From Pyrus communis (lineage: Eukaryota; Streptophyta; Magnoliopsida; Rosales; Rosaceae): a stretch of 64,000 nt of DNA. Below are positions 24,383-34,165 of the stretch, piece by piece. The stretch lies in assembly GCF_963583255.1 (NCBI RefSeq), contig NC_084814.1, forward strand, positions 20,972,262-21,036,261, written 5' to 3'. The position numbers were made by a program, and so were the translations under genes. A model generated the notes under the pieces. The model saw only the letters and a program-made list of their open reading frames with translations, had not been told where the DNA came from and ran no database searches. Numbering within the stretch: position 1 is the first letter of the stretch; every line of letters starts with the position of its first letter.

Positions 24383-27145
24383 ATGGAGTCAGCTGCATCA
24401 CTATTGATTGGGAAAATTGTGGCCATTCTTGAGAACAAAGCATCTTCCATAGCGGCAGTCCATGATGAAGTTGATGAGCTTAAGCTGGAGCTCATAAGCA
24501 TGAAATCTTTCTTAATAGATGCTGAAGGCAAGGAAGCACAAACAGAAGGAGAGAAAACGTGGGTTACAAGCGTCAGAGATTTGACCTGCGATGCGGAAAA
24601 TGTCATTGATAAGTTCCTGTATCACATATATGACAAACAAAGTGCGACTCCATTTGCAAAATTGCTCCACAGAACCATTTACTTTCCAAAGAATCTTTGG
24701 TATAGGCATCGAATGGCCAAAAAATTACAGAAAATCACAAAAAAGATCAAAGCCATTCCAGAGAGGAATGAGAGATATGGTGTCTCTACAATAGAAGGAA
24801 CAAGTTCGGATGGTGTTCCCAGATGGGTGAAGAACAAAGCCGAGTCGTCTCTTTATATTATGGAAGACGAACTAATCGGGATTGAAGACAAGAAGCAAAG
24901 GTTAATGGGATTGTTGATGAATGGTGGGGAAAATGAAATGGTTGTTTCTGTGGTCGGGATGGGAGGATCAGGCAAGACAACTCTTGTTGCCAATACCTTC
25001 AACAACGAAAATGTAAAGCGACATTTTGACTGTTATGCATGGATCACTGTTTCTCAAACCTATGTGATCGAAGACTTGTTCAAAAATCTGATCAAGCAAT
25101 TCCACCGAGGAAGAAAGGAAGAGGTGACTGAACATTTGGATTCCATGAGTTACAAAGAATTGTTAGAGATGTTGTCGACATACTTGAAGTCTAAAAGGTA
25201 CCTCATTGTATTGGATGATGTGTGGGATATTAAACTTTGGCAAGAAATAAGGATACCACTTCTTAATAGACACCATGGAAGTCGAATCATGCTTACAACT
25301 CGAAAGAAAGACATAGCATACTATTCTTTTGAAGTTGAAAGATGTCCTTTTGAAATTGAACCTTTGGAAAACAATGAAGCTTGGGAGCTCTTTAGCAAGA
25401 AAGCATTCTCAAGTTACAATAATAAATCTTGTCCACCAGAGCTTGAATCATTAGCATGGAAACTTGTGGAAAAGTGTAAAGGCCTACCTCTGGCAGTGGT
25501 AACTTTAGGTGCTCTAATGTCTTCCAAGAGGTCATCTTCGGAATGGAAAACTGTATACAAAAGCTTAAATTGGCACTTGACTAACAATCCTATGCTAGAA
25601 CCAATGAGCAGCATCTTATTGCTTAGTTTCAACAATTTGCCCAACCGGTTGAAGCCATGTTTCCTATATTGCGCCCTTTTCCCAGAAGATCATCTCATCA
25701 AAAGAAAAAGGTTGATCAGGTTATGGATAGCTGAAGGGTTTGTTGAACCAATTGATGGGGTCACACCAGAAGAAGTTGCAGAGGGCTATCTTGTGGAACT
25801 TATTGTTCGTAGCATGCTACAAGTTGAAATGAATGAAGCTGGAGGACTAGGAGCATGTAAAATGCATGATCTTGTGCGTGAGCTTGCTTTGTCGACATCA
25901 AAAAAGGAAAAGTTTGGTGCTGCATATGTTGGCAGAGAAATAGTAGATAAAGCTGATTTCCGCCGATTGTCAATTCAAACAACTGAAAGAGAAATTAATT
26001 CTTGCACAGGTATGTCAGAGCTTCACTCCCTTCTTGTCTTTGGCACGTTAAAGAAATTGCCTTCTGGATTCAAGTTGTTGAGAGTTCTAGATATGCAGGA
26101 TGCTCCAATTGATAGATTTCCAGGTGAACTAGTGTACTTGTTCAACTTAAGATATTTAAATTTGAAGAGAACCTTAATTGACGAGCTTCCAGAATCCATC
26201 GGACGGCTTCGCAACCTTCAAACCTTGAACATCTGTCAGAGTAAGATAAGGGCACTTCCAAAAGCAATCTGCAAGTTAGTAAACCTATGCCATCTAATCA
26301 TGTATTGTTACACTGGTGATTGGGCGGCCTTTAGAAATTTCAATGGGACAAAAACAGCATCGAATCTAAGTAAATTACAGAAACTGCAAGTTTTGCATTC
26401 TGTTGAATCAGAAGGAAAGATTATTAAAGTCATCAGGAATATGACCCAACTTACAAGCCTCGGTATTACAAATGTGAAAGCAAGTGACGAGATGGACCTC
26501 TGTGACTCCCTTCAAAAGTTAGAGCTCCTTCACACTTTGCTTTTAAAGGCAAGTGATGAAGAGGAGTTTCTTCGAGTTAATGCGCTACGTTCACCTCCTC
26601 CAGACCTTCAAAACGTTTTATTGGCCGGAAAACTAGAAAGGGTGCCTCTTTGGTTAGGTTCACTCCAAAACCTGACACGTATGCATCTACGTTGGTCTAG
26701 ACTTGAAGAAGATGTGCTACCTCACATTCAAGCATTGCCGAATCTTGAAAGGCTTGGGCTATTTAATGCATATGTCGGCGAAAAATTGTGTTTCTCCAGA
26801 GGCTTCATAAAGCTTAAGCATTTATGCTTGGTCAACTTCCCCTTATTGAATGGTATAGTTATAGAGAAAGGGGTGATGCCAAATCTCCGGGGCTTAGACA
26901 TTGCGTGCTGCCTGGAGTTAAAGGCATTGCCGCAGGGCATTGAGTTCCTTGCTAACGTAGAACGCTTGAATCTGAGTATTGTTCCAATGCAACTTGTAGA
27001 GTCCGTAAGAGGAGGCATGGATCATCCAAAGGTACAACATATTCCTGAAATCCAGTGTGGTATGAGAGAGAAAATAGGCGGTGTCATGAAAACTTTTTTG
27101 GTATACAGAAGGTACGCACACTTTTATCCTTGCATAAAATTTTGA
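24383..27145 (+). CDS. NLR-B: intact CC-NBS-LRR resistance protein (RPM1-type)
   Basis: A 920-residue intracellular immune receptor, expected to act in the cytosol or at the plasma membrane by sensing a pathogen effector or its target. Start at MESAASLLIGKI; the upstream open codons are intron-like. Domains: Rx_N coiled coil 1-130 with DAENVIDKFLYHI; NB-ARC about 165-500 with P-loop GMGGSGKTT (192-200), RNBS-A FDCYAWITVSQTY (215), kinase-2 YLIVLDDVW (273-281), RNBS-B GSRIMLTTR (299), GLPLA (368), RNBS-D CFLYCALFPED (426) and MHD (494); then irregular leucine-rich repeats to the end. All key ATP-binding motifs are present. Splicing of a 3' intron (27112-27605) would give a 917-residue form ending at 27630. 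Nearest relative in the window is NLR-E. Confidence 0.93.
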   Translation: MESAASLLIGKIVAILENKASSIAAVHDEVDELKLELISMKSFLIDAEGKEAQTEGEKTWVTSVRDLTCDAENVIDKFLYHIYDKQSATPFAKLLHRTIYFPKNLWYRHRMAKKLQKITKKIKAIPERNERYGVSTIEGTSSDGVPRWVKNKAESSLYIMEDELIGIEDKKQRLMGLLMNGGENEMVVSVVGMGGSGKTTLVANTFNNENVKRHFDCYAWITVSQTYVIEDLFKNLIKQFHRGRKEEVTEHLDSMSYKELLEMLSTYLKSKRYLIVLDDVWDIKLWQEIRIPLLNRHHGSRIMLTTRKKDIAYYSFEVERCPFEIEPLENNEAWELFSKKAFSSYNNKSCPPELESLAWKLVEKCKGLPLAVVTLGALMSSKRSSSEWKTVYKSLNWHLTNNPMLEPMSSILLLSFNNLPNRLKPCFLYCALFPEDHLIKRKRLIRLWIAEGFVEPIDGVTPEEVAEGYLVELIVRSMLQVEMNEAGGLGACKMHDLVRELALSTSKKEKFGAAYVGREIVDKADFRRLSIQTTEREINSCTGMSELHSLLVFGTLKKLPSGFKLLRVLDMQDAPIDRFPGELVYLFNLRYLNLKRTLIDELPESIGRLRNLQTLNICQSKIRALPKAICKLVNLCHLIMYCYTGDWAAFRNFNGTKTASNLSKLQKLQVLHSVESEGKIIKVIRNMTQLTSLGITNVKASDEMDLCDSLQKLELLHTLLLKASDEEEFLRVNALRSPPPDLQNVLLAGKLERVPLWLGSLQNLTRMHLRWSRLEEDVLPHIQALPNLERLGLFNAYVGEKLCFSRGFIKLKHLCLVNFPLLNGIVIEKGVMPNLRGLDIACCLELKALPQGIEFLANVERLNLSIVPMQLVESVRGGMDHPKVQHIPEIQCGMREKIGGVMKTFLVYRRYAHFYPCIKF

Positions 27146-27630
27146 TTAATGCTAGACTTATCATATTTTTTTGTATCACATTTGTACCACTTCTTTTATA
27201 TAGGTAGAGCCCATTGACATACGTGAGTCTCATTTCTATTAGAGTTGTGGTACAAACATGGTACAAAAAATATGGTAAAAGTAGCATTTTTGTAATAAAA
27301 AAAAAAAAAAAATCCACAACATAATCATTTGAACTATTACGTTAGAAAGTTAAAAGGTTGATGATTTTCTTACTCCTTTTTTTCTTTTGTTTTTTCTTAT
27401 GCGCTCCTCTTGATTTTGTTCGTTAGTGTTTTGATTTATTAGGCTACGAAAAAAAGGAAGTAGTGCATCGGAGTGTAAAAATCATTTTCCCTTACAATTT
27501 GCATGTCCAATCTTAGACAAAGTTTGGCAAAGACATAAAATATGCATGCATTGAGATTTTATTCAGTAACTGTGTTTCTTTTGTTTTGTAATACCCTTTT
27601 TGTAGAATCAAGCCTCAGAAGCACTTGTGA
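27112..27630 (+). other. Putative 3' intron and terminal exon of NLR-B
   Basis: Donor GTACGC follows ACAGAAG at 27111. Acceptor TTTTTGTAG ends at 27605. The joined frame continues IKPQKHL and stops at 27628-27630. The splice phase is kept (2729 plus 25 nt). Without splicing the frame stops at 27145. Same arrangement as in the other NLR copies. Confidence 0.5.
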
Positions 27631-28368
27631 GACTGCAGTGAGTTCTCCTTTATGCCAGTTGATTTTGCGGTGAATCTCAACTTTCGTTATAGTAACAGAG
27701 CTGACTATATACGTGTTGAGTCATTCGCCCTACAAGGAAGAATCTGCCTGTTGTTTGTGCGTTGTGTGAAGTTGCAAACGTTGATCAATCTAGGTTTCTT
27801 ATTTGCCCTTTGTGAAATTGAATAATGCCCAAGATTCTATTTGTGTAACTGAAACTTATATTATTGATTGCTTGCTTGTGTTTTGATGTAATAATATTGT
27901 TTGGAACTGAATCTGTCAGTGTCACTGATGAGAATAATGTCCAAGATTCTCTTTGTGTAACAGGAACTTATATTATTGTTTGCTTGCATGTATTTTGATG
28001 TAATAATATTGGTTTGGAACCAAATCTGTCACTGATGAGACCAATTCTAACTAAACCAATGTTTATGACCCATTTTTCATTTTCAATATTTAAATTTTTT
28101 TATCAAGTTTTCAAATATATATAGTTTTAGAGAAGTAAATTCTGTGGCTGATATTTTAGTTCACTATGCTTTCACCTGAAAAATTATTAGATGGTACGAT
28201 ATTATCACGTCGGTGATACTTGTATTCAAATTTTAACATGTGTGCTATCAAGCCAATATGGATTAAAAAGCCTTTTTAATTTAAAATTAAAGTTTTATTA
28301 TAGTTTAAACAAAATTAAAAGAACTAAAAATAAGAGGCGTTTTAAAATTTTGAGATAGGCTCTTTTAC
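27631..28368. other. NLR-B 3' flank
   Basis: Homologous to the 3' flanks of the other NLR copies and containing the two-copy 107-bp repeat (about 27826-28040). The AT-rich last 120 bp end in CTCTTTTAC (28360-28368), which is the target-site copy of the adjacent MITE. No gene seen. Confidence 0.5.
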
Positions 28369-28556
28369 GGACAAGGATTGTCTACCTTCCCATTTTCATT
28401 TTCAGTGTCTTCTGTGCCCTTTTGTTTTGTGTGATCACACTTAAGTCACGTTAACAAAAATAAATAGTAATATAAAATGTTAACGTGGTTTAACCGTGAC
28501 AACACAATCACAATCACAATCAGAAGGGCACCGGAGAGGGCAGACAATCCTTGTCC
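28369..28556. mobile_element. Mutator-type MITE with a 9-bp target duplication
   Basis: The ends GGACAAGGATTGTCT and its complement AGACAATCCTTGTCC form perfect terminal inverted repeats. The interior also folds back (GTTAACGTGG / AAATGTTAACG region). The 188-bp element is flanked by identical 9-bp CTCTTTTAC (28360-28368 and 28557-28565), the duplication size of Mutator-like transposons. Its right edge lies only about 20 bp before the ELP3 relic 3 ATG. Related copies lie at 37732-37917 and from 63881. Confidence 0.88.
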
Positions 28557-28586
28557 CTCTTTTACTCCCCTCCCTCTTCCCTCCCA

Positions 28587-29648
28587 TGGCGACTGCAGTG
28601 CTGCCAGTATCCGAGCCCGCCAGAAAGCAACCCCAACCTGGTCGGGGCGGATTCGAGGCCCATGGGCTATCCGAAGAAAATGCCCGGTCCGAGCCAGCGC
28701 CGAAATCGTCAGCTCCATGGTCAACCTCTCCCGGAAGGGCCAAAACTTCGACCTAAACGCCCTCAAGACCACCGTGTGCCGCAAGTACGGCCTCTCACGT
28801 GCGCCGAAGCTGGTCGAAATGATTGCGGCTCTGCCGGAGTCGGACCGTAAGGCTCTTCTCCCCAAGCTCCGGGCCAAGCCGGTCCGAACCGCCTCGGGCA
28901 TTGCCGTCGTGGCCGTGATGTCGAAGCCTCATCGGTGCCCCCACATCGCCACCACCGGAAATATTTGCGTGTACTGCCCCGGCGGTCCCGATTCGGACTT
29001 CGAGTGCAGCACTCAGTCTTACAATGAATACCAGCCTACTAGCATGCGCGCAATTCGGGCAAGGTATGGCTTTCTCGAGTTCATTGACGTATTTTATCGA
29101 ACACTTGATAGGGAATTCAAGTTTTATGTTATTCATGATTCGTTTCGAAGTTTTAAGTTTTTGGCTTGATTGATTTTTCAGCATGAAATTGAGAGCTTTG
29201 TAATGAAGAGATTATTTGAAGGAATTGGTGTTTAAAATTGGATTAGTGAAGTTAATTTGGTAGTTAATCTTTTGGTTTTGTGTGTTTAGATACAGCCCAT
29301 ATGTCCAGGCTAGAAGCAGGATAGATCAGCTGAAGAGATTGGGTCACAATGTAGATAAGGTTTGGCCTGTTCTATGTTTAGAGCTTAAAGAATTTATTTT
29401 CGGGTTTGTAGATTTCGGTGATAGAGTAATATGTGTAGTTGTCGCCTTATAACTGGTACTGAATTTGTGTCTTCAGGTCGAGTTCATCTTAATGGGCGGT
29501 CCTTTCGTGTCGTTGCCCGCGGATTGCCGTGATTACTTTATTAGAAATCTGCACGATGCGTTATCAGGACACACTTCTGCCAATGTTGAAGAGGCAGGTG
29601 CCTACTCCGAGCATGGTGCTACTAAATGTATTGGAACTGCGATGGAAC
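28587..29648 (+). pseudogene. ELP3: ELP3 relic 3: exons 1-3
   Basis: Best-preserved 5' half of ELP3 here. Exon 1 (28587-29063) starts with an ATG and runs through [35 protein letters not shown], the cysteine-rich radical-SAM segment ([19 protein letters not shown]) and [10 protein letters not shown]. Exon 2 is 29290-29359 ([13 protein letters not shown]) and exon 3 is from 29477 ([14 protein letters not shown]). One G is missing near 28684 relative to relic 2, so the ATG frame leaves the ELP3 frame after about 33 codons. Homology ends at about 29648 and the remaining exons are absent. A MITE sits just upstream. Non-functional as ELP3. Confidence 0.9.
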
Positions 29649-30560
29649 ATAAGCCAGAAGATTGAAACTGCGGCACAATTCATTCTTTATAGCGAAACCA
29701 ACTGCAGTAAGAGACTGAGACCTTATCTTTCCTCCTCTAGGAAAAAGTATGAGCGTGACAAATTGGTGCAAGAAAAACTCTACCAATAAACCAAAGTGTA
29801 AACACAAGTAAAATAAACGCACAAGTGGTAGAGCTTCGGTTGACAACGAAGAAATGATACCATTAAGATGGCGTGCTCAAGGACTTTGATTAATCGGAAA
29901 ACAGCTATTGGCAAGACCCTGCATTGTAAAAGGGGGAAACAAGGGAAAAAAGATCAAACAAGGTCACATAGGTGGTGATTCAGTGCAACAGCTGCAGGAT
30001 TGCATTTGGTTTTGCTCGACTTGGTATTCATCACAGCGTCGCAATGCAAAGCTTCGCATAAATCAGCTAAGCATTGATGTATCATGCAAGTATGCTTGAA
30101 GCAGAGGCAGAATGGTACTTCGGACTTTGAAACAACTCCAGATGCTAACTACCCTTCCCGGGAATACCAAAGGACAAAAGACAGATCTCAAGAGAGGAAA
30201 GATGATCACTTGGATGTTTCTTTATCCGGGTTATACAATGCCATCTTGTACAGAAGTTGCTTCTTGCACTAATTGGACAAGTGTTCTAAATCCCAACATA
30301 TTAAAGCAAGGAAATAGTTTTATGATCTAATTTATTGCATCATGCTACAAGCCTACAACCAAACGCGAAGAGAACCTACACCTATTTTGGGTGCAGAAGA
30401 TTTGATCTCTGGAATATGAGGCCTATGGGACTCAAATGCAGTAGTGCTTCGATTCGGGAAGACTACCGTTAAAAAGTGAGGTTTGGGTGACGGGGAAATT
30501 GAACACAGCAGGATTTCGAGGGCATTGGGTGAATGCTGTTAAAAGTTCATTTCATATATC
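29649..30560 (+). other. Unidentified exon-like segment joined to ELP3 relic 3
   Basis: Base composition is richer than the AT-rich surroundings. One frame (30084-30272) reads SDFETTPDANYPSREYQRT then RSQERKDDHLDVSLSGLYNA, which looks like protein but is not one I recognise. It replaces the expected ELP3 exons 4-7. It may be a captured piece of another gene or its untranslated region. No splice sites, terminal repeats or start could be supported. Confidence 0.3.
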
Positions 30561-32094
30561 CAAGAATATGTTACTCTACATTCTCACTACTATCTTTCTA
30601 TGATCTCCAAGCGTGTTTTTTTTGGCCATTCTCTTTTCAATTTCATATGGTTCCTATCATGTCCCTAAATTTTTGGTTCCTACGTTCTCACAAAAAGATA
30701 TGGAAACGGAGGGTTGAGTCTAAACATCACCCTATATAGAAAAAACTCTAACATTTCAGCTAAAATCAATAGATTTCGTCAATATTTCTGACATATCGGT
30801 TAAATATCGAAGAAACTCTTATATTTCGTTTGAACCAGTGTTTGATATTCCCTAAAGTTTTATTTTAAATTTTCATAATTTCCATAAAAAAAAAACCGAT
30901 ATTAATATCAATATCGATATATCCATCGATATTTTCACAAATTTACATATTATTATTTCTACCAGTAACGATATTTTAAACAATGCTCACTACAACATGC
31001 AAACCTAACCTAATTAAGCCCAGCTCAATTGTGCCTCGTGTCGTGCTCATGCTGGTTCATTTAATAAACAAGATGGGCCGACCCATCCCATATTTGAAAC
31101 CTTTAGCCCAGTGCACCCCACAACAATAATCTAATTCTGCTTGTGTCGTGCTAGCTATGCTAGATGCTGCTTTTTTTTTCTTTTTTTTTTTAATTGAAAA
31201 TACATATTTAATATACCTTTACTAATTAATAAAACACTCATTGTCAACCAAAATTCTAAAAAATTACCATTTTAACTCTCTAATTAAAACAGAACATGAA
31301 TAAGAAATATGGGCAAAAATATAATTTCACATAACTAAATTTTGCTAATATTTTTTTCAAAATCTCACCTACATGTAATTATAACATAGCTCTAAAAAAA
31401 AATAAAAACTTCTCACTCACACGTTCTCCATCACTCCCTTCCTCTCTCCTATTTCAAAAGCAAAAATAAAAAAATTTCTAAATGTGTGCCCATATGCTAA
31501 TCTATATAATCTAAACCACATATATATTAATGAAACTTTGCGTCAATTAAAATCCCATAAAATTAACATTCTATCTCTTTAATCAAAACTGAATATAAAA
31601 AAGAAATATGGCCATTAATATAATCAAACAAACCAAATATTGCTATTTTTTTGTAAAGCCTCACCCACACACGCATATCTCTAAAAAAAAAAAAAAAAAA
31701 AAAAAAAACCTCTCTCCCCTCTCTCTCCACTCCTACGTTCTCTATCTTCCTCCCTCCTTCCATCTCCTTCCATTTTAAAAACAAATGTTCACACGCACAT
31801 ATACTAGTAATATTATTATGCAAAGAGGCTTAATCAACATCTTTTTCAAAATGACAATCAAACCCTATTTTTTCTATTTTAACCTTACTTTTAATACATA
31901 ACATTTACAATATAAAGATAAAATTATTATTATTATTATTATTATTATACATCAGATATAAAAATAAAAAAAATGCCCACGTTCGGAGAAATCGCCCAAC
32001 CATTGTCCGATTTTGGTAACTTTTTTTTTTTTTTTTTTTTTAAAATAAAACTAACCTCACTTTTTAATAAAAAAACAAAAAACAAAATAAAATG
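30561..32094. other. AT-rich spacer with simple repeats
   Basis: Contains ATATCGATAT-type words (about 30880-30975), poly-A and poly-T runs (31685-31709, 32020-32041), a CT-rich stretch at 31710-31770 and an (ATT)n tract (31923-31948). Two near-repeats of 'AAAATTACCATTTTAACTCT...CTAATTAAAACAGAA' type occur at 31259-31400 and 31550-31690, suggesting a local duplication. No gene seen. Confidence 0.45.
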
Positions 32095-32335
32095 ACCACC
32101 TATGTGATTGAAGACATCTGAAAGAGTGGTCAAGAAATTTGATCAAGGAAGAAAGGAATAGATCCCTAAACGTTTGAATTCCACGAATTAAAGAATTGGT
32201 AAAGACGTTGAGCTACTTGGAGTCTAAACTTTGGGAAGGAATATGAATACCACTTTCGTAGAAGCTTGGAAGTCGAATCTTGTTCACAACACGAAAATAA
32301 GACATAGCCTTCTTTTCTCAGTTGATATTCGTCGA
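32095..32335 (+). pseudogene. Decayed NLR fragment (NB-ARC region)
   Basis: Nucleotide similarity to the NB-ARC part of NLR-A to -C is clear but gapped. It shares ACCTATGTGATTGAAGAC, GATCAAGGAAGAAAGGAA, GAGTCTAAACTTTGG, GAAGTCGAATCTTGTTCACA and AAGACATAGCCTTCTTTTCT with the live genes in the same order (compare 12630-12890). Stops and deletions destroy the frame, and the P-loop and everything after RNBS-B are missing. This is a sixth and oldest NLR copy in the array. Confidence 0.8.
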
Positions 32336-32397
32336 AGAAAATTATTGGTTGGAAATGTTATTTGGATATTGATATAGAATTATTATGAACTATGATC

Positions 32398-32662
32398 ATT
32401 GGAAAAGTATCAATGCAAATGAATAACTATGATCATTCGTTGGAGTCGACAATTAGGAAAGTATGAGATTCATAGAACGATAAATGTGTCATGAATAACT
32501 ATGATCATTCGTTGGAGTCGACAATTAGGAAAGTATGAGATTCATAGAACGATAAATGTGTCATGCATACTAAAATTATTGGAAAAGTATCAATGCAAAT
32601 GAATAACTATGATCATTCGTTGGAGTCGACAATTAGGAAAGTATGAGATTCATAGAAACATA
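32398..32662. repeat. 72-bp tandem repeat, compound duplication
   Basis: Units beginning GAATAACTATGATCATTCG start at 32421, 32493 and 32601. The first two are directly adjacent with a 72-bp period (through AAATGTGTCAT). The third is preceded by a second copy of ATTGGAAAAGTATCAATGC (32398 and 32578). Copies are almost identical, so the duplication is recent. No coding potential. Confidence 0.85.
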
Positions 32663-33339
32663 AAATTAAAAGCAGTCAAGAGACTCTCGAAGCACCAAGA
32701 TCTATGTTCAGCCCAAAGTCACGAAATAAGGGAGCGAAGCCCTTTCAGTTAAAGTCCGATAAAATGACCAAATTGTGTTTCAAAATTGCAGACTGAGAGT
32801 TAAAAAAAAAAAGACTAATGAAAAGAGAAATTTAGTTATCTGTTAACTGGATTAACATTATAGAATGAAGAGCAATCATTACATTCATGTACTATTATTG
32901 CTCCCGATGAATTAAATGCATTGTGATTATTACCTTATTGAACTAGTAGCTTATCCATGACAGGTATTGAATTAGAGACTTGAAAAGTACTTGATTTTAC
33001 CGGTGTTGAAATAGAGACTTGATAAATAGTTGATTTTTTTTTTAAGTGTAAATTTAAAAATGCTAAAGAAACTTTCTTAAGGTAGGACTTCTCATGAACT
33101 TTCCGTCACATCATCTTTTTTCATAGTATTTTATAACGTAATAAGAGAATTATGCTAAAATCATAATGTGTTGGATTGTCCCTAAAGAATTCTATTTTTA
33201 AAATAGTATCTTTAACATTTATCATAAACTTTTGTAATGTAATTCCAGTGTGCTTGAGTGATTTTCTAAAACCTTGGGATGTAAAATAAGAGCTTTCTTT
33301 TTCTTTTTTTTTGCCTTTTTTTTTTTTTTTTGTCGAATC

Positions 33340-34165
33340 GGATAAATGATCCATGTGGTTATAAAGTATTCGAAAGATAGCCCCGTGCTAAAAAAACTCG
33401 GATTTAAACCTGTGGTGTACTCTGTTAGCAAATTTAATCCAAAAATGATTTTTCTGTTAACTATATGTTAATACATGGATAAAATTGTACTTTGACATGT
33501 GCACTTCTTCTTCCTAGTCATAATATAATCGAAGCTACATTTTTCGGGTCTACTCTCCGCCTAGGTAACGATGGCATTTGCAGAGTCTGAGACCGAACCC
33601 ATGATTAAGAAAACATTTTTCATAATTCATCATACATATAAAGTTAACGAAATAACAAATATTAACATACACAAATGGCAGTGATCATGCAAATTACTTA
33701 TTCATCTCAAAAATTATCAAATGGGCAATCGAACGTAAGAAAGGATTAACTTACGACAACTTCGGCATCTTTTGAGTTTAGAACAGCAAGAAAAGCTCCA
33801 GGTATCACCTTCCTCTTGTCAGTTCTCAACTGATTAGCCCAAAGCCTGTTATTGAAACTCCCTCTAACCCTCTCCCCCAAAAACCCAGAATCACCACTGC
33901 AGAAACCATTTGGTCTTCTCAAATGGGTGTTTTTCAAAGCCACACAGTAAGAATCCATTCCTGTTGCTTGCCAACTCTAATAGAATTCTAACCGATCAGA
34001 AATTGAAAACTCAGATAGCAGTTAAACCAAAATTCCAGTAAGTGTCAAGGTACAATTTTACCCATGTATTAACAGATCGTTAACAAAAAAATCACTTTTG
34101 AATTAAATTTACTAACAAAATATACTACAAGAGCTTAAATCCGAATTTTTAACTTTAATAGGACC
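33340..34165. mobile_element. Pack-MULE-like element carrying an AGPase gene fragment
   Basis: A left arm (about 33340-33497) and a right arm (about 34045-34165) are inverted repeats of roughly 120 bp. The left contains CTCGGATTTAA, GTTAGCAAATTTAAT, GATTTTTCTGTTAAC and TTAATACATGGATAAAATTG. The right carries the complements with a few changes. Between them lies a minus-strand gene fragment. The outer 60 bp of the left arm have no partner on the right, so the right end is truncated and no target duplication survives. It interrupts the conserved NLR 5' flank, which resumes at GACCCCACCTCG (about 34168). Confidence 0.72.
33510..33958 (-). pseudogene. ADP-glucose pyrophosphorylase large-subunit fragment (exons 1-2)
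   Basis: On the minus strand, exon 1 (33958 to about 33755) starts MDSYCVALKNTHL and continues GFLGERVRGSFNNRLWANQL, the plastid-targeting N-terminus typical of AGPase large subunits. It ends at a GTAAGT donor. After an intron with a CAG acceptor, exon 2 (about 33592 to 33515) reads LPRRRVDPKNVASIIL, the entry to the nucleotide-binding GGGxGxxL loop. The frame breaks off exactly where that loop should begin. The real enzyme makes ADP-glucose for starch synthesis. Only about 90 of some 520 residues are here, so this is a captured fragment. Confidence 0.78.

Noticed and set aside
28446..29184. Long minus-strand and alternate-frame open frames over ELP3 relic 3
   Set aside because: Shadows of the GC-rich ELP3 exon 1 and the adjacent MITE. 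The plus-strand frame has the recognisable protein.
32421..32660. CRISPR-like repeat-spacer pattern
   Set aside because: The units are directly adjacent 72-bp tandem copies in a plant nuclear context, without unique spacers.
33222..33431. Minus-strand open frames rich in Lys
   Set aside because: Produced by poly-T tracts at the left edge of the Pack-MULE-like element.
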